Assembly: GCA_964535025.1 (NCBI GenBank)
Contig: CAZHRW010000110.1
Coordinates: 1 to 42,890, forward strand
DNA length: 42,890 nt
DNA from: JAAYZK01 sp964535025
Lineage (GTDB): Bacteria; Planctomycetota; Phycisphaerae; SM23-33; FEN-1343
Direction: 5' to 3'
Position numbers and translations under genes: made by a program. The notes beneath the pieces are model-generated. The model saw only the letters and a list, made by a program, of their open reading frames with translations. It was not told the origin of the DNA and did no database searches. Shown piece by piece: positions 30,493 to 38,342 of the stretch (positions are counted from its first letter, which is position 1; each line of letters begins with the position of its first letter).

Positions 30493-31635
30493 ATGGAGCA
30501 TTACCTTACGGCCGAGATCTCCCGAACCGCGGTGGCCCACAACCTCCGGTCGATCCGGAAGCGTCTGCCCAAGGGCTGCCGCCTGTGCGCCGTGGTGAAG
30601 GCCGACGCGTACGGCCATCACCTGGCGGGCCTGTGGCCGACGATCGCCGCCAAGGCCGACGTTCTGGCCGTCGCCACGCTCAACGAGGCGATCGCCCTGC
30701 GGGACATGGGCTACGACGGCCGCCTGCTGACGATCATCGCCTGCGGCGCCCAGGCCGGCGGGGAGTTGCTCGACGGGGCCGTCGAGGCCGCCCGCCGGGG
30801 GATCGAACTGACCGTAACCGACGCGGCCGACGTGCGGGCCCTTCAGCGCCGTGCCGCCCAGGCCAACCTGACGGTGGCGGTCCATGTCAAGATCGACACC
30901 GGCATGGGCCGTTCAGGCGTCCTGCCCGCCGATGCGCCCGCCCTCGTCGACGCCGTGCGCTCCGCCGCGGCCCTGCGCCTGGTGGGCGTCTGCACGCACT
31001 TCGCCGCCAGCGACGAGGCCGACAAGGCTTATACGAAGCGCCAGCTCGCCACGTTCACCAAGACGCTCGCGACGCTGGGGGACCTGTCGGGCGTGGAGCG
31101 CCATGCCGCCAACTCCGGCGCCGTGGCCAACTTACCCGTCACGGCCCTGGATCGGGTCCGCGTGGGCCTGGCGGTGTACGGCTACGCCTCCGGCGAGGAG
31201 CAGGCCGACCCGCTGCCGCTGCGGCCGGCACTGCGGCTGAGCGGCCCGATCGTCCAGGCCCGGCGCCTGCCGGCCGGGGCGGTGTGCGGCTACGGGCGCA
31301 CCTGCAAGCTCGAGCGGGCCACGCGGATCGGCATCATCCCCTTCGGCTACGCCGACGGGCTGCCGCGACTGCTCTCGGCCCGCTGCGCCGCCACGGCCGG
31401 CGATGCCCTGCTGCCGGTGCTCGGGCGGATCAGCATGGACCAGATCATCGTCGACCTGACCGACGCGCCCGACGTGACCGTCGGCCGGCGGGTCACGCTG
31501 ATCAGCCCCGATCCGACCGCCCCCAACAGCGTCATGAACCTCGCCCGCCTCGCCGGCACCATCCCCTACGAGATCACCGCCCGCCTCGGCCGGCGCATCC
31601 GCTACGTGATGGTCGATGAGTTCGACGGAGCGTAG
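30493..31635 (+). CDS. alr: Alanine racemase
   Basis: The 380-residue PLP enzyme interconverts L- and D-alanine for peptidoglycan. The Schiff-base lysine is Lys36 in LCAVVKADAYGHH. The barrel includes VHVKIDTGMGRSGV and HFAASDEAD, and the beta-strand domain has AVCGYGRTCKLERATRIG, with the second catalytic base Tyr near residue 265, then the IPFGYADGLPR and LGRISMDQIIVDL stretches. Length is normal for the family. The presence of alr implies a D-Ala requirement and therefore a peptidoglycan wall, which is notable for planctomycetes, where the wall was long disputed. There is no RBS before the start. The gene is divergent from the helicase and convergent with the GT2 gene across a large inverted repeat. 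Confidence 0.97.
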   Translation: MEHYLTAEISRTAVAHNLRSIRKRLPKGCRLCAVVKADAYGHHLAGLWPTIAAKADVLAVATLNEAIALRDMGYDGRLLTIIACGAQAGGELLDGAVEAARRGIELTVTDAADVRALQRRAAQANLTVAVHVKIDTGMGRSGVLPADAPALVDAVRSAAALRLVGVCTHFAASDEADKAYTKRQLATFTKTLATLGDLSGVERHAANSGAVANLPVTALDRVRVGLAVYGYASGEEQADPLPLRPALRLSGPIVQARRLPAGAVCGYGRTCKLERATRIGIIPFGYADGLPRLLSARCAATAGDALLPVLGRISMDQIIVDLTDAPDVTVGRRVTLISPDPTAPNSVMNLARLAGTIPYEITARLGRRIRYVMVDEFDGA

Positions 31636-31644
31636 GGGGCGCCC

Positions 31645-31823
31645 AAATCCGAAATCCGAAGCTCGAAATACGAAACAAACGGAAAAACGGAAAAGACGGC
31701 AAACGGCCAAACGGCCGAGCCCCGGTGTTGAGTGCGTTGCCGTTTGCCGTTGTTTCGTTTGCCGTCTTCGCCGTTTTGCCGTTTCGGATTTGTTTCGTAG
31801 CTCGAGCTTCGGATTTCGGAGTT
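31645..31823. repeat. Long imperfect inverted repeat between convergent genes
   Basis: The left arm (31645 to about 31720) begins AAATCCGAAATCCGAAGCTC and continues with CGAAATACGAAACAAACGG and AACGG/ACGGCAAACGG repeats. The right arm (31741-31823) is its imperfect reverse complement, ending in GAGCTTCGGATTTCGGAGTT. The arms are 75-85 bases, with a loop of about 20. It fills the gap between alr and the GT2 gene and may act as a bidirectional transcript-end hairpin. A partial arm occurs at 4892-4908, showing it is dispersed. Confidence 0.85.
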
Positions 31824-31840
31824 CCCGCCCCCGGGCGGGT

Positions 31841-32731
31841 CTACCGAAGCAGTTCGGAGGCCACCGCCAGCGCCCCCGTCCGCAACCCCGGCGCGTAATG
31901 GTGGGCGATCGCCAGCATCCGCCGGGCGCGGTCGAAGCGGCCGGCCTGGAAGCAGTCGCGGCCGCCGCGGTAGTAGAGCCGCCCGAGCCGGCGGTTGACG
32001 CGGCGGGGGTCGAGCGTCTCGCCGTCGCGGCCGTCGCGGAGGTAGCGCCTGAGGACGCGGGCCTCGACGCGGCGGTCGGTGCCGAGGGGCCGGCGATCGC
32101 GGCGGCCGCCGCAGCGCCGCAGGCCCGTGGCGGCGCCGAGCGGGTGGAAGGTGGTGTGACGGCTCAGCCGCAGGTACAGGTCGTAGTCCTCCGCCCACCG
32201 CAGCCGCTCGTCGCAGCCGCCGACGGCGTCGAACAGCGCCCGCCGGAAGCACACGCACGGGTGCCAGAGGAACCGGCGGGCGAACAACTCCGCCCCGCCG
32301 GTCGGACGGTCCTGGAACTCGCCCGTGACGTACGTGATCGTCCCATCGGCATCCATCCGATAGCGGTAGCCGTACACGAAGGCGACGTCCGGCCGGGCCG
32401 CGAGAAACGCGCCGAAACGCTCAAGGGCGTCGGGGAAGTACAGGTCGTCGCTGTCGAGAAAGGCCAGCCACGGCCCCCGCCCCCGCCGGACGCCCGCGTT
32501 GCGTGCCGCGGACGGCCCGGCGCGGGGCCGGTGGATCGCGCGGATCCGCCGGTCCCGCCCCACCCAGCGGTCGATCCGCGCGGCCGACCCGTCGGTGCTG
32601 CCGTCGTCGACGATCCACAACTCCCAGTCGCCCCGCGTCTGGGCGACGACCGAGGCGATCGCCTCCTCGACGAACGCGGCCTGGTTGTCGACGGGCATCA
32701 CGATCGTGAACGTCGGTTCCCCTGTCCCCAT
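31841..32731 (-). CDS. Family 2 glycosyltransferase
   Basis: The 296-residue GT-A protein begins FTIVMPVDNQAAFVEEAIAS, has the nucleotide-binding IVDDGSTDGSA (about 40-50), PSAARNAG, and the metal motif DSD at 93-95 in LAFLDSDDLYFP, followed by the acceptor-side RWAEDYDLYLRL with a probable catalytic Asp near 177. GT2 enzymes transfer sugars from nucleotide donors to capsule, LPS or exopolysaccharide; donor and acceptor are not identifiable. No membrane helix is seen. The Arg/Asp-rich C-terminal third is less conserved. The start at 32731 is preceded by TTGGGGC only. It is a solitary gene, with no other polysaccharide-assembly gene nearby. Confidence 0.9.
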   Translation of the reverse strand: MGTGEPTFTIVMPVDNQAAFVEEAIASVVAQTRGDWELWIVDDGSTDGSAARIDRWVGRDRRIRAIHRPRAGPSAARNAGVRRGRGPWLAFLDSDDLYFPDALERFGAFLAARPDVAFVYGYRYRMDADGTITYVTGEFQDRPTGGAELFARRFLWHPCVCFRRALFDAVGGCDERLRWAEDYDLYLRLSRHTTFHPLGAATGLRRCGGRRDRRPLGTDRRVEARVLRRYLRDGRDGETLDPRRVNRRLGRLYYRGGRDCFQAGRFDRARRMLAIAHHYAPGLRTGALAVASELLR

Positions 32732-32889
32732 GCCCCAAGTCTACGCCCGGCAAGGATGTGGACCACCGCCGCGGCGCAAAATCATGGATCGGCCGACGGC
32801 CGTCTACGCCAAGAGCGTAACCTCTCGGCCGCCAATGACCTACCGACGACGCGGCCCCAACGGCCGACGCGGCGCCCGTCGGAGGCCTC

Positions 32890-32918
32890 TGGCATTCGGC
32901 CGGGCCGCGATCTATACT
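32890..32918 (+). promoter_or_regulatory. Candidate promoter for the thymidylate-synthase-like gene
   Basis: TGGCAT (32890-32895), 17-bp spacer, TATACT (32913-32918), leaving a leader of about 45 bases. Confidence 0.45.
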
Positions 32919-32969
32919 GCCCCACCGGCCGACCCAATGCAACCGGCCCCCTGGACTGGAAAGGATGCC

Positions 32970-33809
32970 ATGAAATCGATCCACATCGTTGAGCCGTCGC
33001 TGCCGTTGGCGTGGGAGAAGGCCGTCGTCACCTGCTGGGAGCAGGGCGAGCGGTTCCGAACGGAGTACGACCGCCCCGGCGACCCGGAAAGCCGCGACGT
33101 GACGGCGGTGATCCACGCGACCGACCCGTTCGCCGAGCCGCGAATCCACCGCGCCTTCCCCGGCGGGCTGGACGACCTCGAGAAGTACCGCAGCGAGGTG
33201 CTGTACGGCGTGCACGACCACTGGGTGGACCCGTCGGTGGGCAAGTGGGAATACACCTACCACGAGCGGCTGTTCACCTACGAGGTGCCCGGCCTCGGGC
33301 CGGTCGACCAGATCGCCGGGGCCATCGAAAAGCTCAAGGCCGTCCCGTTCACGCGGCGGGCCCAGGCGGTCACCTGGCAGGTGTGGAACGATATGAACAT
33401 CGACGACCCCGCCTGCCTCCAGCGACTGTGGTTCCGCATCGCCGACGGCAAGCTGAACATGAACATCCACATGCGCTCCAACGACGCGTTCAAGGCCGCG
33501 TTCATGAACATGTTCGCCTTCACCGAGCTCCAACGCGAGGTCGCCGCCGCCCTGAACGTCGCGCCCGGCGAGTACATCCACATCGCCGACTCGTTCCACA
33601 TCTACGGCAGCTACTTCCACGAATTCGAGGGTTTTCTGCATACCGTCAACGACCGTTCGGAAGATCAGCGGATGTTCACGACCGACTTCGCCCGCGAGTT
33701 CTTCATCGACGGCTGCCATACGCTGCTGGGCGAGGACGACATGCCCGACGACCGCAAAGCCCTCGTCCGGACCCGGCTCGAACTGCTCAACGCGCAGGGA
33801 CGGCCGTGA
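32970..33809 (+). CDS. Divergent thymidylate synthase (ThyA-type fold)
   Basis: The 279-residue protein carries the active-site landmarks of thymidylate synthase: nucleophile Cys149 in DDPACLQRLWFRI, phosphate-binding Arg169-Ser170 in HMRSNDAF with Asp172, Asn180 in AAFMNMFAF at the position that selects dUMP over dCMP, and HIY at 210-212 in HIADSFHIYGSYF. Asn at 180 favours true dTMP synthesis rather than dCMP hydroxymethylation. The N-terminal 100 residues are unlike those of E. coli ThyA and resemble the archaeal-style or clostridial variants, so this is a distinct subfamily. Methylene-tetrahydrofolate would be the carbon donor. No dihydrofolate reductase is nearby. The start is inferred from the position of the domain; the upstream AAAGGA is well placed. 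A HAD gene overlaps its stop. Confidence 0.82.
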   Translation: MKSIHIVEPSLPLAWEKAVVTCWEQGERFRTEYDRPGDPESRDVTAVIHATDPFAEPRIHRAFPGGLDDLEKYRSEVLYGVHDHWVDPSVGKWEYTYHERLFTYEVPGLGPVDQIAGAIEKLKAVPFTRRAQAVTWQVWNDMNIDDPACLQRLWFRIADGKLNMNIHMRSNDAFKAAFMNMFAFTELQREVAAALNVAPGEYIHIADSFHIYGSYFHEFEGFLHTVNDRSEDQRMFTTDFAREFFIDGCHTLLGEDDMPDDRKALVRTRLELLNAQGRP

Positions 33810-34414
33810 TCCGCGCCGTGATCTTCGACGTCGGCCACGTCCTGGTCGACGTCCGCATCGCCGACACCGCCCGCGCCTGGGCCGCCGCCGCGGGTGTCGG
33901 CCTCGACGCCGTCCGCCGGGTCTACCGCTGCGACGACACCCACGAGCGGCTCGAGCGCGGGGAGATCACCCTGGCCGACTACCACGCCCACGTCGCCGCC
34001 CACCTCGACGGCCCGCTGTCGCTGGAGGCGTTCACCCGCGGCTGGTGCGACGTGTTCGGCCCGGTCCTGCCGGGCGTCGAGGCGATGCTCGACCGCCTCG
34101 ACGGCCGCGTCCGCCTGGTGGCCCTGTCGAACACCAACGAGGCCCATACGGCCATCTGGACCGAACGCTACCGCGACCTGCTGTCGCACTTCGAACGCAT
34201 CTTCACCTCCCACGAACTCGGCGCCCGCAAACCCGAGCCGGCGTCCTTCCGCCAGGTCCTCGACTACCTCGCCCTGCCCGCCGCCGAGATCGCCTTCGTC
34301 GACGACTGCGGCGAGAACGTCGCCGCCGCCGAAGCGCTCGGCCTGCACGGGATCGTCGCCGCCGACGCCGGGCAGATCACACGCGACCTGGCGCGCCTGG
34401 GCGTGGAAGCGTAG
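33806..34414 (+). CDS. HAD-superfamily hydrolase
   Basis: The 202-residue protein is a HAD-IA-type phosphatase with motif I AVIFDVGHVLVD, cap helices (RVYRCDDTHERLERGEITLA), motif II ALSNTNEAH, motif III Lys in GARKPEPASF and motif IV FVDDCGENVAAAEALG. Motif I is Asp-Val-Gly rather than Asp-x-Asp, as in YihX-like sugar-phosphate phosphatases. It starts at a GTG whose last three bases share the thymidylate synthase stop (GTGA, 33806-33809), with AGGGA upstream, so it is co-translated. A nucleotide-monophosphatase or sugar-phosphatase role is plausible but not shown. Confidence 0.88.
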   Translation: MIRAVIFDVGHVLVDVRIADTARAWAAAAGVGLDAVRRVYRCDDTHERLERGEITLADYHAHVAAHLDGPLSLEAFTRGWCDVFGPVLPGVEAMLDRLDGRVRLVALSNTNEAHTAIWTERYRDLLSHFERIFTSHELGARKPEPASFRQVLDYLALPAAEIAFVDDCGENVAAAEALGLHGIVAADAGQITRDLARLGVEA

Positions 34415-34423
34415 CCGGGGCCG

Positions 34424-34452
34424 TTGACGGCCGCCGTCGGCGGCGCTACGAT
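34424..34452 (+). promoter_or_regulatory. Candidate promoter for the flavodoxin-ferredoxin gene
   Basis: TTGACG (34424-34429), 17-bp spacer, TACGAT (34447-34452), 19 bp before the start codon. Confidence 0.55.
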
Positions 34453-34471
34453 TCGTCCCGGGAGGCCGCCC

Positions 34472-35263
34472 ATGAGCACGATCATCTACTGGTTCAGCGG
34501 CACGGGCAATTCGCTCCACCTCGCGCGGCGTCTGGCCGCGGGGATCGGCGATGCGGAGCTGGTGTCGATCGCCGCGGCGATGCGGGCGGATGGGCCGCCG
34601 CGACTGGCCGAGCGGGTGGGGCTGGTGTTCCCGGTGTACGCGTTCGGGCCGCCGGCGATCGTCCATCGGTTCATCGAGCGGCTCGACCCCGCCGGCGACA
34701 CGCCCTACGTCTTCGCCGCAGTCACCTGCGGCGGGGCGGCCGGGCCGACGGCGGGGATCACGCGACGGCTGCTGGCCCGCCGCGGGCTGGACCTGGCGGC
34801 GGCGTGGTCGGTGAAGATGGTCGAGAACTATCCGCCCATGGGCGGCGCCCCGGCAGCCGACGTCCAGGCCCGCCGTCTCGCCGACGCCGACCGGCGGATC
34901 GACAAGATCATCGAGGCCATCCAACCCTTCCCGACCGGCCGCGCGCCCCGCGCCGGCCTGCTCGCCCGCCTGGTCGGCGGGCCCGTGCGCGGGATGTTCC
35001 TCCGCCGGCTGCCGGCGGCCGACCGCAAGTTCACCGTCGACGACACGTGCATCCGGTGCGGCCTGTGCGCGCGGATCTGCCCCGTCGGCGACATCGAGCT
35101 GGTCGACGGCCGCCCGAGGTGGCGGGGCCGCTGCGAGCAGTGCTTCGCCTGCTTCCACTTCTGCCCCGTCGGCGCCATCCAGTACGGCAGGACCGCCAAA
35201 CAGCGCCGCTATCACCACCCATCCGTGTCGGCAGAGGATCTCGTCGTGGATGGATCGAGGTAG
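34472..35263 (+). CDS. EFR1-family flavodoxin plus 2[4Fe-4S] ferredoxin fusion
   Basis: The 263-residue protein has a flavodoxin-like N-terminal domain (FMN loop YWFSGTGNSLHLARRL, FPVYAFGPPAIVHRF, AAVTCGGAAGPT) and a C-terminal bis-4Fe-4S ferredoxin with CIRCGLCARICPVG and CEQCFACFHFCPVG. This layout matches EFR1 (ferrodoxin) proteins, soluble electron carriers of unknown partner found mostly in anaerobes. It suggests that the host can live with low oxygen. The ATG at 34472 follows GGGAGG. It lies 57 bp after the HAD gene and has its own promoter-like sequence. Convergent with the heparinase-like gene. Confidence 0.92.
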   Translation: MSTIIYWFSGTGNSLHLARRLAAGIGDAELVSIAAAMRADGPPRLAERVGLVFPVYAFGPPAIVHRFIERLDPAGDTPYVFAAVTCGGAAGPTAGITRRLLARRGLDLAAAWSVKMVENYPPMGGAPAADVQARRLADADRRIDKIIEAIQPFPTGRAPRAGLLARLVGGPVRGMFLRRLPAADRKFTVDDTCIRCGLCARICPVGDIELVDGRPRWRGRCEQCFACFHFCPVGAIQYGRTAKQRRYHHPSVSAEDLVVDGSR

Positions 35264-35284
35264 AGCGGGGCAACGCGCCCGGCA

Positions 35285-37288
35285 TCACTCCTGCGCGCCT
35301 GTGGCCTGCGGCGCCTCGCCCGCCCATGCCGGGGCGACCGGCAGTGTGCCGATCGCTTCGCCGCCAACGACGAGGGTGTCGCCATCGAGGGTGCAGGTCA
35401 CCTCCGGCGGCGTGGTGCCGGTAAAGGGCCACAGCAGCGTAGCGCAGGTCCAGGGCAGCGGGGTCTTCGCCTGGAGTTCGAGGGCGGGGGCCGGTTCGAT
35501 GCGACCGTAGTGGCTGGAATACCAGCCGTCGCGCGGATCGCGGCGCCCTTCGACGATCTGGACGTCGTCGAACGGCGCGGCCGCCAGGGGGATCACCAGC
35601 AGGTTGGCGTCGTCGAAGCCGGTCCGGGCTGCCGAGCCGTCCCAGGTGAGCGCGCACGGGGTGAACTGGAAGCGAGATTCGATGCGGTGCTCGCCGGCGC
35701 CGCTGACGCGGTCGAAGACGACCCAGAATCGCCGGTTGACGAACACGATCTCGCGATGGTGCATCACGTCGATCGCGTTGTCCTGGCCGTAGCCCAGCGT
35801 GTACGACGCGGCGGCGCGGACCTCACGGTCGCCGACCGACCAGGCCACCGGCGAGGGCGCTGTGGGGACCCACGTATCGCGACGGCCGGCGGCGTGCTGG
35901 CCGGCGCCGTCGATCCGGATCGTCGAATGCGCCTTCGTGCTCTGCAGGTACGTCAGGAACGACACCTCCGACCAGTCGTACAGGTGCCGTCCGGGGTCGC
36001 CGATGAACCGGCGGCCGTAGGCGAACAGCTCGAACCCCAGCATGTCCTCGTGCTGGTGGGCCCGGCCGTACGGCCCGCCGTCGAAGGCCAGGTACAGGTC
36101 GCCCTCGTCGCCCCGCTGGCGGAGGATCGCCACGCCGGCGTACGGGAACAGCTCCGGGCCCAGGTCGGCCTGCGGCGCGATCAGGTCGCCGAGGCCTTCG
36201 GCCTCCAGCCGCCGCAGGGTGTCCGTGGGGGCGACGTCGGGATCGCTGTCGTTGAAGGCCACCTGCCCGGATCCGTCGGGCAGGGCCGTCTGCTGCACAT
36301 AGCGGACCATCTTGCCCAGCGTCGCCCGCGTGCGCGGGTGCAGGTGCCGTCCGAGCCGCCGCAGGTTCACCGTCGCGTCGAGCAGGTTGCCGACGACCAC
36401 GAGGTGATAGTGCGGCGTCAGTTCGTCCTGCACGCCGTCCGGCAGGACCTGCTGGTCGATCTGCTCGGCGAGGCCTTCGACGCAGTGGTCGACGAAGCGG
36501 TCCCTGTCGCCCAAGAGCGGCAGCGGCCCCAGGGTGCCGAGTATCCCGCGATAGCCGATGGTGGGCCAGTTGCCCTGGTGGCCGGCGGTGACGATCTCCA
36601 GGTACGCCAACTGGTCGTGCAGCGACTTGACGATCCGCAGCAGGTCCATCGGCTCGATCCGGTCGGCCGAGGCCAGGGACCAGACGCAGTTCGCCCACGC
36701 CTGGCAGTGGATCGCCTCGTTGAGGTAGCTGCCGAACACGTACGGCGTGCCGGTGAAGCAGCGCGACCAGTCGGCCTTGGCGATCCAGTCGAGCATCAGG
36801 TCGACCGCCTTGCGGGCGTAGCGCGGATCGCCCGTGACGTGGCAGGCGCGGGTCAGCGGCGCGAGGAAACTGAAGCGATTGAGGTCCATGCTCCAGTGTT
36901 TGGTGCCGGGATTGAAATCCCAGTCGATGTCGGCCGGGAGCTGGTGCCATTCATCGTAGAAGCAGAAGCGGTTGATCATGGCCGCGTCGGCCAGTTCGCG
37001 CTGCCTGTCGTCGAGGCTGAGGTCCGGCGGGGGCGGTGCGGCCGACGTCCGCACGGCGGCGGCGACGGCCTCCAGCACCGCTGCCGGGTCGGCGTCGCGT
37101 CGGGCATCGGCCAGGGCCTCCACGCGGCCGGGATCCAGCAGGCCCGCGGCGGCCAGGACGAACGCCTCGTCATCCATCCCGCGATCGTCGAAGGATCCCA
37201 AGGCGGCGAAGACGCCGCCGCGGTCGAGCGTTTTGAGGGTGTCCAGGTCGGCGCGGGTGTACACGGGGCGGTCGGGCGTGTCGGCCAT
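35285..37288 (-). CDS. Heparinase II/III-like polysaccharide lyase
   Basis: The 667-residue protein has an N-terminal alpha/alpha-toroid (WSMDLNRFSFLAPLTRAC, DLMLDWIAKADWSRCF, NEAIHCQAWANCVW) and a C-terminal beta-sandwich of the heparinase II/III type. The hallmark is GRAHQHEDMLGFELFAYGRR, then FIGDPG, near residue 405, corresponding to the H-x-H-x-D-x-L-S-F motif; GHQGNWPTIGY near 230 and HYHLVVVGNL near 290 are equivalent to the catalytic loop region. Enzymes of this type eliminate uronate-containing glycosaminoglycans, alginate or similar acidic glycans. No signal peptide is evident at the chosen start (ATG 37286-37288, AAAGGA upstream), and an in-frame upstream ATG lacks an RBS, so it may be cytoplasmic or use another route. 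Confidence 0.88.
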   Translation of the reverse strand: MADTPDRPVYTRADLDTLKTLDRGGVFAALGSFDDRGMDDEAFVLAAAGLLDPGRVEALADARRDADPAAVLEAVAAAVRTSAAPPPPDLSLDDRQRELADAAMINRFCFYDEWHQLPADIDWDFNPGTKHWSMDLNRFSFLAPLTRACHVTGDPRYARKAVDLMLDWIAKADWSRCFTGTPYVFGSYLNEAIHCQAWANCVWSLASADRIEPMDLLRIVKSLHDQLAYLEIVTAGHQGNWPTIGYRGILGTLGPLPLLGDRDRFVDHCVEGLAEQIDQQVLPDGVQDELTPHYHLVVVGNLLDATVNLRRLGRHLHPRTRATLGKMVRYVQQTALPDGSGQVAFNDSDPDVAPTDTLRRLEAEGLGDLIAPQADLGPELFPYAGVAILRQRGDEGDLYLAFDGGPYGRAHQHEDMLGFELFAYGRRFIGDPGRHLYDWSEVSFLTYLQSTKAHSTIRIDGAGQHAAGRRDTWVPTAPSPVAWSVGDREVRAAASYTLGYGQDNAIDVMHHREIVFVNRRFWVVFDRVSGAGEHRIESRFQFTPCALTWDGSAARTGFDDANLLVIPLAAAPFDDVQIVEGRRDPRDGWYSSHYGRIEPAPALELQAKTPLPWTCATLLWPFTGTTPPEVTCTLDGDTLVVGGEAIGTLPVAPAWAGEAPQATGAQE

Positions 37289-37673
37289 GGCAGGGGTCCT
37301 TTCCAATGCAGCGACTTGTACCGCCTCCGGCGCGGCCGGTGCAAAGGAATTCGCCGCCTGCGCTGCCGGCCTGTCGATAGGCCGCATCCGCGTCGCGGCC
37401 CCACGGCAAAGGCGAGGTGCCGTCGGAGCGGCCTGGCGCGTTACCGCGTGTCACGATTTTGTACTGGACGCACCGGGGCCGATGGAGTAGAATCATGAAT
37501 GTTCCGACGTCCGCTCGTGGAAGCGGCGGGGTCGATTCACGTCGGGAGGCGGGGGCGTTCTCGCTCGTCCGTCCGCACCTCCAGCCCACGCGGGCGAGTT
37601 TCCAAGGATTATCCGTTCACGGTCGACACTGCGCTTGTGCAGTGCCGGGATAGATCTGAATAGGAGCCAAATC
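37289..37673. other. Divergent promoter region with a long leader for the PEP-CTERM gene
   Basis: It holds the heparinase gene's RBS at the left and the promoter-like sequence at 37465-37493. The 37494-37673 part would be an untranslated leader of about 175 bases. It has no credible gene. One short inverted word (ACTGC...GCAGT, about 37628-37643) sits just before the RBS; I see no recognisable riboswitch. Confidence 0.5.
37465..37493 (+). promoter_or_regulatory. Candidate promoter for the PEP-CTERM gene
   Basis: TGGACG (37465-37470), 17-bp spacer, TAGAAT (37488-37493). The distance to the start codon is about 180 bp. Confidence 0.45.
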
Positions 37674-38210
37674 ATGGTCTATCGTCTGCGAAGCATCGTA
37701 CCGGCGGCCGTCGCGATGGCGGTCCTGCTGGTGGTGGCCGGCGCGGCCGAGGCCGCGGTGTGGTTGGAGTACACGGGGTGTCAGGACCTCGGCGACGGCA
37801 CGTTCTACCACGCCTACGTCGCCATGCGGGATGCGTGGGACACGCGGCCGACACGCGATATCCACATCGAGGGGCAGTTCAAGTGGGACCCCGGCCTGAT
37901 CAGCCTGACCGCCCCCGGCGACTGGTCGTCCATGGTCTACAACGGCCCGAGCCTCCAACTGTACAACTGGCAGATCGAGGAAGGGAAGATCTGGGACGAC
38001 GGGGCCCTGATCGGCTTCGGGATCACCGTGAGCAATCCCGCGGTCACCCAGACGCCCTTCCACATCACCGACAATCCTCAATTCCCCAACCTGCCCGACC
38101 TCGGCAGCGTGATCGACACCGGCACGACCTACGCGCCGGTCCCCGAACCGGCCACGACGGCCCTACTCGGCCTCGGGGGCCTGGCGGTCCTCCGACGGCG
38201 CCGGCACTGA
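37674..38210 (+). CDS. Small PEP-CTERM surface protein, unknown function
   Basis: The 178-residue protein has a signal peptide (MVYRLRSIVPAAVAMAVLLV, VAGAAEA), about 120 residues of beta-rich sequence without a recognised domain (YHAYVAMRDAWDTRPTRDIH...GDWSSMVYNGPSLQLYNWQI), and a PEP-CTERM tag: VPEPATTALLGLGGLAVLRRRRH. Such proteins are exported and then processed by an exosortase, often ending in the extracellular matrix. The start follows AGGAGCC. It is followed by a strong terminator, so it is monocistronic. Confidence 0.88.
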   Translation: MVYRLRSIVPAAVAMAVLLVVAGAAEAAVWLEYTGCQDLGDGTFYHAYVAMRDAWDTRPTRDIHIEGQFKWDPGLISLTAPGDWSSMVYNGPSLQLYNWQIEEGKIWDDGALIGFGITVSNPAVTQTPFHITDNPQFPNLPDLGSVIDTGTTYAPVPEPATTALLGLGGLAVLRRRRH

Positions 38211-38233
38211 TCCGGCCGGTGTAGACGGACCCG

Positions 38234-38260
38234 CGGGCGGCCCGCACGGCCGCCCGTTTT
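38234..38260 (+). terminator. Rho-independent terminator after the PEP-CTERM gene
   Basis: Stem arms CGGGCGGCC (38234-38242) and GGCCGCCCG (38248-38256), a 5-base loop, then TTTT. It separates the PEP-CTERM gene from the lyase-like gene. Confidence 0.85.
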
Positions 38261-38270
38261 GCATGCGCTC

Positions 38271-38298
38271 TTGACCGGCGCCGCCCCGCCGCGACAAT
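38271..38298 (+). promoter_or_regulatory. Candidate promoter for the toroid-lyase-like gene
   Basis: TTGACC (38271-38276), 16-bp spacer, GACAAT (38293-38298), immediately after the terminator and 44 bp before the start codon. Confidence 0.5.
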
Positions 38299-38342
38299 GC
38301 GGGTTCCAACGAAATCGTACCTCGCCGGAAGGAAGGTGGCTG

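Noticed and set aside
35510..37498. 662-residue plus-strand frame over the heparinase-like gene
   Set aside because: Antisense shadow lacking any domain; the minus frame has heparinase motifs.
37417..37653. 78-residue plus-strand frame in the PEP-CTERM leader
   Set aside because: No RBS, no hydrophobic or domain signal, and it overlaps the promoter.
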